Part shown: in pieces, positions 31,901 through 44,041 of the stretch
How the letters are laid out: every line of letters begins with the position of its first letter
Numbering within the stretch: position 1 is the stretch's first letter
Notes under the pieces: generated by a model
Told to the model about the DNA's origin: nothing
Database searches by the model: none
The model's input: the letters and a program-made list of their open reading frames with translations, nothing else
Source: Anomaloglossus baeobatrachus
Lineage: Eukaryota > Chordata > Amphibia > Anura > Aromobatidae
Direction: 5' to 3'
Assembly: GCF_048569485.1 (NCBI RefSeq)
Contig: NC_134360.1
Span: forward strand, 208,226,164 to 208,290,163
DNA length: 64,000 nt
Program-made: the position numbers and the translations under genes

Positions 31901-32742
31901 GTTTCCGTGATATTGTTAACCCGGTCACCTTAAAACTAAAGCCATTCTCAGACCTACGACACCAGTACAAATTACCTCTCGGTCTCCATTTCTCATACCA
32001 ACAGATAGCGCATTTCTTCTCGACCATCAGAGGACAGATGGCGTCAAGTCGTCCCTCAACTTTTGAGGCCCTCTGCTCGGGGCGCACTTCAACTAAGGGT
32101 TTGATTTCAGCCATCTACAACATATTGTCAAGAGGGAACTCCTCAGAGATAGTGAAGCACACATATATGAAGAGATGGGAGGGATGGATCGGTCGATCTA
32201 TATCAGAAGCACTCTGGTCAGTGATATGGACTAGGACATTTCGGTCCTCAGTCAGCACTCTCTATAAGGAGAACCAAGTCAAAGTCCTTATGACATGGTA
32301 TCACACTCCAGAGCTTCTGCATAAGTTCAACCGCTCATATCCAGATGAATGTTGGAGATGTGGACTTGGGGGAGCTTCTTTATATCATATATTTTGGACA
32401 TGCCCAGCTATTGGTGGTTTCTGGGAGGAGGTGGAGTCCCTGATGGGTAGGTTAGTAGGTAGAAATCTGAGTAGGGATCCGGTGGTATATTTACTAAACG
32501 CTCTCCCTTCGTCTTTAAGCAAATCTGAATTAAAGCTTCTCCTACATATTCTCACCGCTGCCAAATGTCTAATATCACTATTCTGGAAGAGGGTAGCACC
32601 GCCGTCAATCTCGGATCTTTATGCTAGGATAAAAGATGTGAGAAATATGGAGAGGTTGACGGCCCAGCTCCACAATACAATGGACGGATTTATAAAGACA
32701 TGGTCTCTGTGGGATGACTTTGGGAATACGTTCCAGATTTGA
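28933..32742 (+). pseudogene. L1 ORF2 (endonuclease/reverse transcriptase), one in-frame stop
   Basis: 1,269 codons in one continuous frame, interrupted only by UAG at 31504-31506 (codon 858). The AP-like endonuclease spans residues 1 to about 235, with LNVKGLN, FLQETHF, LYAPN, GGDFN and SDHAP. The reverse transcriptase has HKAPGPDGF, YRPISLLN, LSLDAEKAFDRLDW, GTRQGCPLSPLL and the catalytic LFADD. The C-terminal CX2CX8HX4C motif of L1 ORF2 is visible (CWRCGLGGASLYHIFWTC, about 32351-32402). The stop lies after the RT core, so a shortened product keeping both catalytic domains could still be made. Whether it works is unknown. The domain content is typical of the vertebrate L1/Tx1 clade. Confidence 0.92.
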
Positions 32743-33074
32743 AGCCCGAACAAGTAGGGGTTGATTTCTTTCTCCTTTTCAGGGCCGAAGTGTGCGGGGA
32801 GATACCCCCCCTTTTTTCTACCTGACATTACATCTGTGTGTTGCATAATGTATCTAACGGCATACCTGGGAAATGTTTCCTTTCAATGTCTATCTGTTTC
32901 TGTAAAACTTGTTTAAAATTTTTTCTTTTCAAAAATAAAAAGTTGATTAAAAAAAAATAAATAGTATCTTGCTATAAAGAATATTAGTATTCGTGCCTGA
33001 TTAGGATATCAGTGAGCGCTTCGTAAGTACGGGCTTTCAGCCCCCTTTTTAGTAGAATTTAGCAAGACATAAAT

Positions 33075-33092
33075 TGGCGTAGTCGGCAGGAT
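33075..33092 (+). other. Retroviral primer-binding site, tRNA-Ser type
   Basis: TGGCGTAGTCGGCAGGAT begins five bases after the 5' LTR end. It is complementary to the 3' end of vertebrate serine tRNA (..ATCCTGCCGACTACG plus CCA). Confidence 0.8.
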
Positions 33093-33452
33093 TACTTCTA
33101 TAAGAAGTAATTAACGAATTTTTGTAATTTAGAAGTTAAAAACATATATTTGGCAAATTTCCAGATATTTTTTCAATCTTTTGCATAGTGTCAAAATGTT
33201 CAGAAAACGTAAGGATAATGTTAAGGAGGTTGTTGTGGAGATCCCCGGCTGGACTGAGGCTCCCTACAATCTTATAGTACATGAATTGGTCAATTGTGGA
33301 TTGGCAGAATAAGCTCAAGGGTTGTGAAGCTACTGATGTTGTGAATGTACTCAGTAGTGACCCTGTGAAAACAGGTGATGTAGTGTCTTGTGGATTGGCA
33401 GAACAATGGCAGGACAAGCTTAAGGGTAGTGAAGCTACTGATGTTGTGAACA

Positions 33453-33930
33453 GGGGCGTAACGACCGCGGTCGCAGCAATCGCCATCGCGACCGGGCCCG
33501 GGCAGTTTGGGGCCCGCGGGGACCCGACAGATCAGCAGCCAGCTCCTCTCAGTGAGAGAGAAGCTGCGCTGCTCTGTCACAGTGCACGCGCCCACTATAT
33601 GACCCGCTGCCGCCCCCGACACCGGGCCCTCCTGCCCGATGTCAGCGGCGGCACCGGGGCCCCCCTCCCCCATCACCGCGCACAGTAATAATGAAGCATA
33701 GAGCGGCCAGCGCCGCTCTGCATCATCATACTCCCCCTGTGCCTGCGCGGTGACGTCACTCCTGTGCGACTGCTGTGCTGAGTGCACAGAGCGCAGGGAG
33801 GGAGGACGCCGACCGGAGCACTGGGAGAGAGAGGAGGACGAGCAGCAGTGGAAGGAGGAGAGCAGGGAGTACAGCAGCAGTGGAACAAGGAGACGTCAGG
33901 ACAGAGCAGCAGTGGAAGGAGAAGATCGGT
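33453..33930. promoter_or_regulatory. CpG-rich segment with CRE palindrome in hAT-type element
   Basis: CpG-dense block with a perfect TGACGTCA at 33751-33758 followed by purine-rich GGAGGA repeats. It parallels the module at 14796-15120 in an unrelated hAT-type element. Confidence 0.4.
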
Positions 33931-33974
33931 GAGTACTTGTTTTTTTTTTTTTATATATATAAAGTGAGTACACG

Positions 33975-36095
33975 GTGGTCAGAGGCCTGGGGTGGGGAGG
34001 CTGCATGATACTGTACATGGAGGCCTGGGGTGGGGAGGCTGTATGATACTGTACATGGAGGCCTGGGGTGGGGAGGCTGCATGATACTGTACATGGAGCC
34101 TCCATGTACAGTATCATGCAGCCTCCCCACCCCAGGCCTCCATGTACAGTATCATGCAGCCTCCCCACCCCAGGCCTCCATGTACAGTATCATGCAGCCT
34201 CCCCACCCCAGGCCTCCATGTACAGTATCATGCAGCCTCCCCACCCCAGGCCTCCATGTACAGTATCATGCAGCCTCCCCACCCCAGGCCTCCATGTACA
34301 GTATCATGCAGCCTCCCCACCCCAGGCCTCCATGTACAGTATCATGCAGCCTCCCCAACCCAGGCCTCCATTATTATACATGGAGGCCTGGGGAGGCTGG
34401 CTGCATTATTATACATGGAGGCCTGGGGAGGCTGGCTGCATTATTATACATGAGGCCTGGGGAGGCTGGCTGCATTATTATACATGGAGGTCTGGGGAGG
34501 CTGGCTGCATTATTATACATGGAGGCCTGGGGAGGCTGGCTGCTATATTATACATGGAGGCCTGGGAGGCTGGCTGCTATATTATACATGGAGGCCTGGA
34601 GAGGTTGGCTGCATTATTATATATGGAGGCCTGGTGAGGCTGCATAATAAACATGAAGGACACCTTATACATTGAATATAGAGGTGTAATATACATAGAG
34701 GTCTATGAGGCTGCATTATACTGGAGGTCTATAGGGCTGCATTAAAATGGAGGTCGGGGGGGGGGCTGTATAATACAAAATGAAGGGACACCTTATACAA
34801 AGGCCTGGGGTGGGGAGGCTGTATGATACTGTACATGGAGGCCTGGGGTGGGGAGGCTGCATGATACTGTACATGGAGGCCTGGGGTGGGGAGGCTACAT
34901 GATACTGTACATGGAGGCCTGGGGTGGGGAGGCTGCATGATACTGTACATGGAGGCCTGGGGTGGGGAGGCTGCATGATACTGTACATGGAGGCCTGGGG
35001 AGACTGCATTATACTGTACATGGAGGCCTGGGGAGGCTGGCAGCATTATTATAGATGGAGGCCTGGGGATGCTGGCAGCATTATTATACATGAGCCCTGG
35101 GGAGGCTGGCAGCATTATTATACATGAGGCCTGGGGAGGCTGGCTGCATTATTATACATGAGGCCTGGGGAGGCTGGCTGCATTATTATACATGGAGGCC
35201 TGGGGAGGCTGGCAGCATTATTATAGATGGAGGCCTGGGGATGCTGGCAGCATTATTATACATGAGCCCTGGGGAGGCTGGCAGCATTATTATACATGAG
35301 GCCTGGGGAGGCTGGCTGCATTATTATACATGAGGCCTGGGGAGGCTGGCTGCATTATTATACATGGAGGCCTGGGGAGGCTGGCTGCATTATTATACAT
35401 GGAGGCCTGGGGAGGCTGGCTGCATTATTATACATGGAGGCCTGGGGAGGCTGGCTGCATTATTATACATGGAGGCCTGGGGAGGCTGGCTGCATTATTA
35501 TACATGAGGCCTGGGGAGGCTGGCTGCATTATTATACATGGAGGCCTGGGGAGGCTGGCTGCATTATTATACATGGAGGCCTGGGGAGGCTGGCTGCATT
35601 ATTATACATGGAGGTCTGGGGAGGCTGGCTGCATTATTATACATGGAGGTCTGGGGAGGCTGGCTGCATTATTATACATGGAGGCCTGGGGAGGCTGGCT
35701 GCATTATTATACATGGAGGCCTGGGGAGGCTGGCTGCATTATTATACATGGAGGCCTGGGGAGGCTGGCTGCATTATTATACATGGAGGCCTGGGGAGGC
35801 TGGCTGCATTATTATACATGGAGGCCTGGGGAGGCTGGCTGCTATATTATACATGGAGGCCTGGGAGGCTGGCTGCTATATTATACATGGAGGCCTGGAG
35901 AGGTTGGCTGCATTATTATATATGGAGGCCTGGTGAGGCTGCATAATAAACATGAAGGACACCTTATACATTGAATATAGAGGTGTAATATACATAGAGG
36001 TCTATGAGGCTGCATTATACTGGAGGTCTATAGGGCTGCATTAAAATGGAGGTCGGGGGGGGGCTGTATAATACAAAATGAAGGGACACCTTATA
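33975..36095. repeat. Minisatellite with internal strand inversion (35-38 bp units)
   Basis: Two unit types occur: AGGCCTGGGGTGGGGAGGCT plus GCATGATACTGTACATGG (38 bp) and AGGCCTGGGGAGGCTGGCTG plus CATTATTATACATGG (35 bp). Units run forward to about 34098, inverted from there to about 34370, then forward again. A block of about 240 bp at 34560-34800 recurs almost unchanged about 1.3 kb further on (35860-36095). Confidence 0.93.
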
Positions 36096-36865
36096 CATGG
36101 AATATAGGGGTGAATTATACATGGAGGAGTATGGGGCTGCATAATACCATCTGAAGTTTTATGGGGTTGTGTTATAATACATATAGGACTATGGGGGCTG
36201 CATTATAATATATGGAGGACTATGGAGGCTACCTTATACATGGACTATGGAAGTGCATTATAAAACATGGAGGACTATGTGGTGCAGTATAATATATGGA
36301 GAACTATGGGGTGAATTTTAATACATGGAGAACTATGGGAAATGCATTATAATTGAAGGGCTACTTTATACATGGAGGATTATGGGGGTGCATTATAATA
36401 TATGGAGGGCTATGTATCTGCATTCTAATATATGAAGGGTTATGTGAGACCCTTTATACAATTATTTGGAAGGCTATGTGGGGGCTGTTATAGTATTTTG
36501 AGAACTTTATACAGGGGGGACAAAGATACAAGTATGGGATGGAAATGTTTTGTGCTGAGGGAAAAAGGCTCTTTCCCTCAGCAGCCAACTTTCCCATGCT
36601 CTGCTATACATCTCTCAGCACCCAGCTTTCCCATGTTCTGATATACATCTCTCAGCACCCAGCTTTCCCATGTTCTGATATACATCTCTCAGCACCCAGC
36701 TTTCTCATGCTCTGATATGGGAAAGCTGGGTGCTGAGGACAAGATAAATATCAGAACATAGGAAAGCTGGGTGCTGATAGAGGGATTTCAGGGTGCTGTG
36801 GGTGAGAGCCAAGTGTCAGCGTCATTATCCTGTACCCCGAGTGTCAGTGTCATTATCCCTTACCC
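36096..36865. other. Interior of hAT-type element, degraded short repeats
   Basis: Loosely repeated TATGGAGGACTATGGGGGTG-like units, then several copies of CTCAGCACCCAGCTTTCCCATG, some inverted. The stretch before 36865 matches the last 150 bases of the window, read in reverse. Confidence 0.6.
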
Positions 36866-37771
36866 CATACCTCCCAACCGTCCCGGATACAGCGGGACTT
36901 TCACGCTTTACATTGTTTGTCCCGTTGCCACGATCGGGACGGCCGGCTCCCGGGCTCCGCCCACCCACTCTCTCTCCGCCTCCCTGCTTTTCCCTCCTAC
37001 CATCCCAGTAGACGTGGCATAACAGAGAGGAGCGCTGCCTGTGCTGCTGCTGGTACAGTAAAATCTCCCCAGCGCTGATTTCCCTCCCTCCCCCCCCCCT
37101 CACCCCCGGCCGGAGCCTCTCTGTGCGGTCGGCCGGCCGCCTGTCTGTGCGGTCGGCCGGCCGCCTCTCTGTGCGGGCGCCCCCCGGCTGCCTGTCTGTG
37201 CGGGCGCCCCCCGGCCGCCTGTCTGTGCGAGCGCCCCCCGGCCGCCTGTCTGTGCGGGCGCCCCCCTGCCGCCTGTCTGTGCGGGCGCCCCCCTGCCGCC
37301 TGTCTGTGCGGGCGCCCCCCTGCCACCTGTCTGTGAAGGCGACCGGCCACCTCACTGTGTGGGCGACCGGCCGCCTCACTGTGGCTCCCTGCGTTTCCAT
37401 GCTGGAGGCCCGCCGGCTGCCTGCGTGTCCATGCTGGAGGCCCGCCGGCTGCCTGCGTGTCCATGCTGGAGGCCCGCCGGCTGCCTGCGTGTCCATGCTG
37501 GAGGCCCGCCGGCTGCCTGCGTGTCCATGCTGGAGGCCCGCCGGCTGCCTGCGTGTCCATGCTGGAGGCCCGCCGGCTGCCTGCGTGTCCATGCTGGAGG
37601 CCCGCCAGCTGCCTGCGTGTCCATGCTGGAGGCCCGCCGGCTGCCTGCATGTCCATGCTGAATGGGTGTGGATGGGGAGTGGATATGGGCGTGACTGTGA
37701 AATGGGTGTGGTTAGGGGGCGTGGCCTAAAACTTTGTCCTTCTTTTCCTTCTTTAAAAGTTGGGAGGTATG
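36866..37771. mobile_element. Nested hAT-type element (CATACCTCCCAAC ends)
   Basis: 906 bp with ends CATACCTCCCAAC and, from the right, the same 13 bases. CCTTACCC is duplicated at 36858-36865 and 37772-37779. It contains a 27-bp array (CTGTCTGTGCGGGCGCCCCC..) at about 37110-37340 and a 32-bp array (GGCCCGCCGGCTGCCTGCGT plus GTCCATGCTGGA, about 8 copies) at 37400-37655. No transposase. Confidence 0.9.
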
Positions 37772-38048
37772 CCTTACCCCAAGTGTCTGTGTATGTGGAG
37801 GGGGGGCCCAGGTCTAAACTTTGCACCGGGGCCCATCCAACTCTAGTTACGCCACTGGTTGTGAATGTACTCAGTAGTGACCCTGTGAAAACAGGTGATG
37901 TAGTGTCTTGTGGATTGGCAGAACAATGTCAGGATAAGCTTAAGGGTAGGGAAGCTACTGATGTTGTGAATGTACTCAGTGGTGCCCCTGTGAAAGCAGG
38001 TGATGTAGTATCTTGTGGATTGGCAGAACAATGGCAGGATAAGCTTAA

Positions 38049-38476
38049 GGGTATGTGCGCACGTTGCTTTTTACCTGCTTTTTACCTGCTTTTTTGCTGC
38101 TTTTTCTTCTGCGCTGTTTAATGCCAAAATGGATGTGTTCTTCTATTCAAGCAAAGTCTATGGGAATTTGGGTTTCTTGTTCACACTATGTTGTTCAAAA
38201 TGCTGCCTTTTTGTGGCAGAACTTTGGTCAAAAACTCAGCTTTGCAGTGCAAAACCCAAATGGCAAAAACAATTGACATGTTGCTTCTTTGAAAAGCTGA
38301 GTTTTTGACCAAAGTTCTGCCACAAAAAGGCAGCATTTTGAACAACATAGTGTGAACAAGAAACCCAAATTCCCATAGACTTTGCTTGAATAGAAGAACA
38401 CATCCATTTTGGCATTAAACAGCGCAGAAGAAAAAGCAGCAAAAAAGCAGGTAAAAAGCAACGTGCGCACATACCC
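38049..38476. mobile_element. Palindromic MITE, almost perfect arms
   Basis: 428 bp that folds back on itself: GGGTATGTGCGCACGTTGCT at both ends, with arms of nearly 200 bp. They differ mainly by an extra CTTTTTACCTG on the left. TTAA precedes it and TTA follows, inside a gag repeat whose other copies read CTTAAGGGTAG, so the target was TTA(A). It may be Kolobok- or Harbinger-related. Confidence 0.8.
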
Positions 38477-39294
38477 TTAGGGTAGTGAAGCTACTGATGT
38501 TGTGAATGTACTCAGTGGTGCCCCTGTGAAAGCAGGTGGTGTAGTGTCTTTAGGACGGCGCATCTGGATTTTGGCAAGTGCATATAGTGTAATGCATGAG
38601 CGTAATCTAAAGATACAGAAGAAAAGTTCCCAGATGGAACAAAAGATGATAGAATTAGGTGGCCTGAAAACAGTTCTGGAATGTAATACCAGACTGTTGA
38701 AGGATAAATTGGAACATTATCAGAATGTGGCAGAAAAAGCTGCCATAAAAATTGCTCAAAATAAGTATAAGAAAAGAAGAGGAAAGGTAAATAAAACCAA
38801 AGTACATAAAAGTATCGTCCCAGCTTCTATAAACTGGGATCCCGATACTTTGAATGGGGATGTGTGGGATTCATCATCTGATGAGGAGGATTACCATAAA
38901 GGGAAGATTCAGGCTAATCCAGTAATGAGGCGCCTAGAGAGGGCAGAGAATGAGATCATCCGGGAACATGTCCGGGATGGTCAGGGGAATCTGCAATATG
39001 ACGAAGATAGTAATGCCATCATAAATGAGAGAACGATTCCTCATGTAAAAAATCGAGTAACCATTGAAGATTACTCTCAGGGAGAAGTTGATAGCATTTT
39101 AACACAGTTTAGACCAGGGGTCTCAAACTCGGCTGGGTGTATGGGCCGCACACAGGAAAAAAATAATTTGAGGGGCCGCATTCCTTTCAGGACAAAGTGA
39201 CATTGGTAGTGGTACCATTTTTTCTTTCTATACACCCTTGAATCACTGTTTTTGAACATTTTTCATTTGTCCATTATAACAAATGTGTAGTGTG

Positions 39295-39298
<4 letters not shown>

Positions 39299-39351
<53 letters not shown>

Positions 39352-39366
39352 TATATATATATATAT

Positions 39367-39419
<53 letters not shown>

Positions 39420-39420
39420 C
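39299..39420. repeat. (TA)n/(CA)n microsatellite in hAT-type element
   Basis: More than 100 bp of TA with short ACACAC islands. Confidence 0.95.
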
Positions 39421-39581
39421 ACACTTTTTTTTACATTTTTTCCCCTTTTTATAAGTAATACAGTTTTACAATAACCACCGCATAGTAATTTTGGCCAACA
39501 TCTTGTAGTAATGTGCCCCATCTTGTTTCCCATTCTGTAAAAATGTGTGCATCCTTGTCCCCTTGTAGTAATGTGCCTCAG

Positions 39582-39589
<8 letters not shown>

Positions 39590-39628
<39 letters not shown>

Positions 39629-40345
39629 CCACCCTGTGCAGCCTCATCAGCTCACACACACACACCCCCCCCCCACCCTGTGCAGCCTCATCAGCTCACA
39701 CACACCCCCCCCCCCCACCCTGTGCAGCTTCATCAGCTCACACACACACCCCCCCCACCCTGTGCAGCCTCATCAGCTCACACACACACCCCCCCCACCC
39801 TGTGCAGCCTCATCAGCTCACACACACCCCCCCCCCACCCTGTGCAGCCTCATCAGCTCACACCCCCCCCCCCCTGTGCAGCCTCATCAGCTCACACACA
39901 CACCCCCCCCCCACCCTGTGCAGCCTCATCAGCTCACACCCCCCCCCCCCACCCTGTGCAGCCTCATCAGCTCACACACACACCCCCCCCACCCTGTGCA
40001 GCCTCATCAGCTCACACCACCACCCCCACCCTGTGCAGCCTCATCAGCTCACACCACCACCCCCACCCTGTGCAGCCTCATCAGCTCACACCACCACCCC
40101 CACCCTGTGCAGCCTCATCAGCTCACACCACCACCCCCACCCTGTGCAGCCTCAGCTAACACACACACACACACACACTCTGTGCAGCCTCAGCCAGCAA
40201 CAGAATCACACACACACACACTGCAGCCTCAGCCAGCAACACAGAACCCCACACACACACTGCAGCCTCAGCCAGCAACACAGAACCCCACACACACACT
40301 GCAGCCTCAGCCAGCAACACAGAACCCCACACACACAAAAACATT
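39590..40345. repeat. CA-rich minisatellite (CCACCCTGTGCAGCCTCATC units)
   Basis: Starts as (CA)n, then about 15 units of CAGCTCACACACACCCCCCC plus CACCCTGTGCAGCCTCAT, 34-40 bp each, with variable C-runs. It ends in three CAGCCAGCAACACAGAACCC units. The open frames across it are artefacts. Confidence 0.92.
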
Positions 40346-43300
40346 CTTCTCACCTGCTGTCGGCAGCACGCAGGCACGTGGACCCGGTAATGATAACAGC
40401 TGCTGTCATCGCTGAACTTTCGGCCGGCGCCTGCAAAGCAGTTCTCACTGCACAACAGCCACTGGCCAATCACAGGCAAGCATCTGAGGTCATATGCAGC
40501 AGGTGCTTTCCTCTGATTGGCAGGCGGCTGTTATTGCGTTCTGCAGTGAGAACTTCACTGTGCGCGGCAAAGAAAAAACTGTAGGCTGAAATAAATAACT
40601 GGCAGCTGCGGCCCCTGCACCGGTCGCCATCTTTACCAGGTCCACGGGCCTGCGGGCCGCAAGAAGCCACCTGAAGGGCCGCATGCGGCCCGCGGGCCGC
40701 GTGTTTGAGACCCCTGGTTTAGACAAAAACCAGGAGAAGGAGAAATTCCCTGGTTGGTCAGAGTGCACGATCTCGGAGGAGGTGGAGTGCACTTTGACGC
40801 TGGAGACGTGGCAAAATTTGTCACCATGTCTCGGGACCCAGTAATTCAGAGATCAATAAAAAATTATTTTGTTGATCATAATGAGCATGGTACTCAAAAC
40901 TTAATCATGATCCTAGCCCATGCTTTTCTGGACAAATACCCATCAGAAGCAGACTTTCCTATCAATGATAAACCTTGGTATACCCTAAAAGATGGTATGG
41001 AAAGGCTGAAGGAAGAAGCAATGAGGAATGCTCTTCCTCTTTTGGGAATGGATGATGATTATCTCCAGTACCCATTGACAGCCAGCATAAGAAATAGGCT
41101 GGTTAAACATGCTCCTCCAGCATATAAAACAGTTATTTTAACCTTAACTGTAGCGCTGACTGGAGAATCAATTGGTGTAGTTCTAGGGAGGATGAGGGAC
41201 TTACAGGATATGGGACAGTGGGATAAACCGTCCCCTGGAGGCCATGTTGGTAACAGTAAGCCAAACAATCCTGATTGTAAAGAGAAATCAGTAGGGGAGG
41301 CCCCACGGGTGTCTCGCAAAGACATGTTCCAGGCTTTGCTTAAAGCCGGGATCAATAAGGAAAGGATTGATGGAAAGGAGACAGGAGAATTTTGGAAGCT
41401 GTACAAACAGAAAGTTCTATCCGCAAAGAAAGTGACCACTACAAATGTGGAAGGGGGTTCAAAAACCCCCAAGGTAAAGAAATCAGAGGGAAAAGGGGAA
41501 AAAACCCCAAAGAAAGTGTCTTGGGAAGATTTTCAGTCAGTTTATCCATGGGAAGAACTGGCTGCAGCCGTGGCCACAAAGGTCACGGAAGGAAGGGCTA
41601 ATACACAGACTGAAGTCTATGTAAATGAAAGTTCAGAAGGAAGTGATTTACCATAGGTAGCCAGCCAAGCCCCCCTATTGATAAAAAGGGACGAACGTCC
41701 CTACGTCAATCTTAGCATACATTGGAAAGGGGGAAATGTTCAGAGAGTCCCAGCTTTGATTGACACGGGGGCGGAGGCTACTTTAATTCATGGAAACCCA
41801 GAAAAAATAAAAGGACCTCGAGTAAAAATTGCTGGACTAGGTGGTCAAGTGATCACCGGGGTTCAGACACAGGTAGCTTTGAAGATAGGTAATTTACCTA
41901 TCAAGGAGTATATGGTACTGGTAGTACCTATACCAGAATATATTTTGGGAATTGATATCCTAAAATGGATGACTCTTAATCTAACCGAAGGAAAATTCTC
42001 CTTTGGGGTTATGTCTTGTCATAAGCAAATGCAGATTTCACATTATATCAATGATATAATGATACAAGGACAAGATGAGCAAAGTGTGAAAGATCAATTG
42101 ACAAAACTGGTTGCTCATATGAGGAGTAAAGGATGGGAAATCAATGATGCCAAGGTTCAAGGACCGTCTCAGGTGGTAACATTTCTAGGGAGTCAGTGGA
42201 ACAAGGGGCACAGAGAGATCTTGCCCAATGCCAGACAGAAAATTATTAATTTTCCGGTCCCTAAATCCAAACAGGAGACTCAGTCTTATATTGGATTGTT
42301 TGATTTTTGGAGACAACGTATCCCTCATTTGGGACAAATGTTGGCTCCTTTGTACAAAGTAACGAGGAAAAAATATGAGTTCCACTGGGGAGAGGAACAT
42401 CAAAATGCGTTTGAGATGGTCAGGGAAGTGTGGCAAGACATTGAAGGGATTATTCAATCTACCAAGACCACTGTATTTCATGTCGATGCTCATGTCCCTA
42501 CTAACTCACTTGAACGTTTGTTTAATTCAGAAGCAGATAAAGCAGCAGCCATCAGACAAATCAGTCCAACAGTTGACAAGGCAAGGTACAGCTGTTTGGG
42601 CACACCAGAAAGAGCGACACCTTATTCAGCAGGTTTAGACCTCAGTACATTGGAAACTGTCGTGGTACCCCCAGGTAAGGTAAAACCAATTTCAACAGGA
42701 TTGGGTTGCCAGATACCAAAGGATCATTATGGTCAAATAGCCACTCCTAGTTTAGTGTTAAAAGGAGCCATAGTGGTGGGAGGGGTAATAGATGCAGATT
42801 ATCAGGGAGAAATCAAGGTACTGATGCTACATTTGGGAAATGAACCTTTGATATTGATGAAACACCAGAAGGTGGCTCAGATGTTAATAATTCCAATAAA
42901 CTTGTCTGAAATAAGAGAAGGAACTGCCCCGGCAGAATTAACAATACGGGGTACTAAAGGTTTTGGATACTCTAATATTAGCAAAAATATGGATTCAAAA
43001 CCTCCAAGGACCGCCCTCAGAGACAGAGGTAATAGCAGTCGGAAAAGATCTTACTCTCCTGATAACGAGACCAGGAGTGGAGAAGTGGGAATATGTCCCA
43101 CAAGAAAAATGTTATTTACGAGAATAATAGTGTATCTTTATTTGCAGATGGTGTTGTAAATAAGCGGAATCCATGGTATCGGTTACTGGGAAGAGCTCGA
43201 TAGTGATGAGATGGAGAAATTCCTGTGTTTGATGTTTGCCTCTTTGGTCGTTGGATGGACAAGTCTACATCAGGAGGAACCTATGGCGAATAAATTTCTG

Positions 43301-44041
43301 ATGCACCATCACATTTTCAACACACAGATTGCTGGATCTGTACACATTCTTCGCTTACAGCCACCAGTATCCCTTATCTGGATGTCCCGGTATCGATGGA
43401 GGAAATCTTAAAGTAGAAAAGTTGTTCTGATCATCTTGCTGATAAAGACACTCGAAGTGTTCGTCTATAGAATACTACAGTACCCATTTCCGTAGTGGGA
43501 TGGATCAATCTTCCATGGTGGCAAGGCAATTTGAATGCAATAGTCACCAATTTGCAATATCTGGCTTTTAAGGGAGGAATTTGGGTACCAAGAAATAAGA
43601 CTGGACTGACCAACCTGGGATTCATCTCTATGGGGAATATAAAAATAAGTTTTGGGACAGCTATAAATACTGTAGATGCTTTTAAACCCAGCTTAGTGGA
43701 AAGGACAATTCATGATATGTTATGGCCTTATGCCAATATGTTCATAAATGGGTCTAGTGAAACTTGTAGTAACATATCGGGAAATGTAATGTGTAATGAT
43801 TCCTTTGAATATCGAGCAAATGCCAAAACACATGATATTCAAGAGAGCTTTTCAGATAATATTGCTTTTAGTTTTAATATACTGTACAAAAGTAGTGAAA
43901 GTGCAACGTTTATCTAAACAAACCAAGAAAACAAAATTTGTGGCAAACAATATTTCTTGGTCATGGTATGGTATATTCCGAGTGATCTTCTTCTAGTGGA
44001 ATACTGATGATGGAAAATAATCCCTGGGATCAAGGACCGAT

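Larger units (their letters stand above)
26516..32953 (+). mobile_element. Full-length L1-clade LINE inside the ERV 5' LTR
   Basis: 6.44 kb flanked by a 15-bp duplication AAAATAAATAGTATC (26501-26515 and 32954-32968). The 3' LTR of the ERV shows the same site uninterrupted. The 5' UTR is only 100 bp (GGGGGCGTGTCCGGAACTCC..). ORF1 and ORF2 follow in order, and the 3' end is A-rich (AAAAATAAAAAGTTGATTAAA). ORF1 is intact and ORF2 has a single in-frame stop, so this is a very recent insertion. Confidence 0.95.
33451..37857. mobile_element. hAT-type non-autonomous element (CAGTGGCGTAAC family), copy 1
   Basis: 4.4 kb with a perfect 8-bp duplication GTTGTGAA (33443-33450 and 37858-37865). The ends are CAGGGGCGTAACGACC and, from the right, CAGTGGCGTAACTAGAGT. 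The interior has a CpG-rich block, a large minisatellite and another nested hAT-type element. No transposase. It sits in the ERV gag leader repeat. A second copy of the right-hand type of end starts at 63814. Confidence 0.9.
33326..38560 (+). repeat. 105-bp tandem repeat in ERV gag leader, split by later insertions
   Basis: Unit starts at 33326, 33431, 37951 and 38487 (GAAGCTACTGATGTTGTGAA..). The unit is exactly 105 bp, or 35 codons. Two of the copies are interrupted by DNA transposons. Confidence 0.88.
39115..40716. mobile_element. hAT-type non-autonomous element (CAGGGGTCTCAAAC family), complete copy
   Basis: 1.6 kb with ends CAGGGGTCTCAAAC on both sides and an 8-bp duplication GTTTAGAC (39107-39114 and 40717-40724). 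It contains (TA)n, (CA)n, a minisatellite and a GC-rich right part. It interrupts the ERV gag region. A terminal fragment of the same family is at 9020-9118. Confidence 0.92.

Noticed and set aside
34030-35974. Frames of about 200 codons rich in Gly, Trp and Tyr
   Set aside because: Minisatellite translation, mirrored on the opposite strand where the array inverts.
36825-38121. Frames of about 330 codons on both strands (RAPPGRLSV and QAAGGPPAWT types)
   Set aside because: 27-bp and 32-bp arrays inside the nested hAT-type element.
39513-40584. Frames of 300-345 codons rich in [11 protein letters not shown]
   Set aside because: CA-rich minisatellite of the hAT-type element at 39115-40716.
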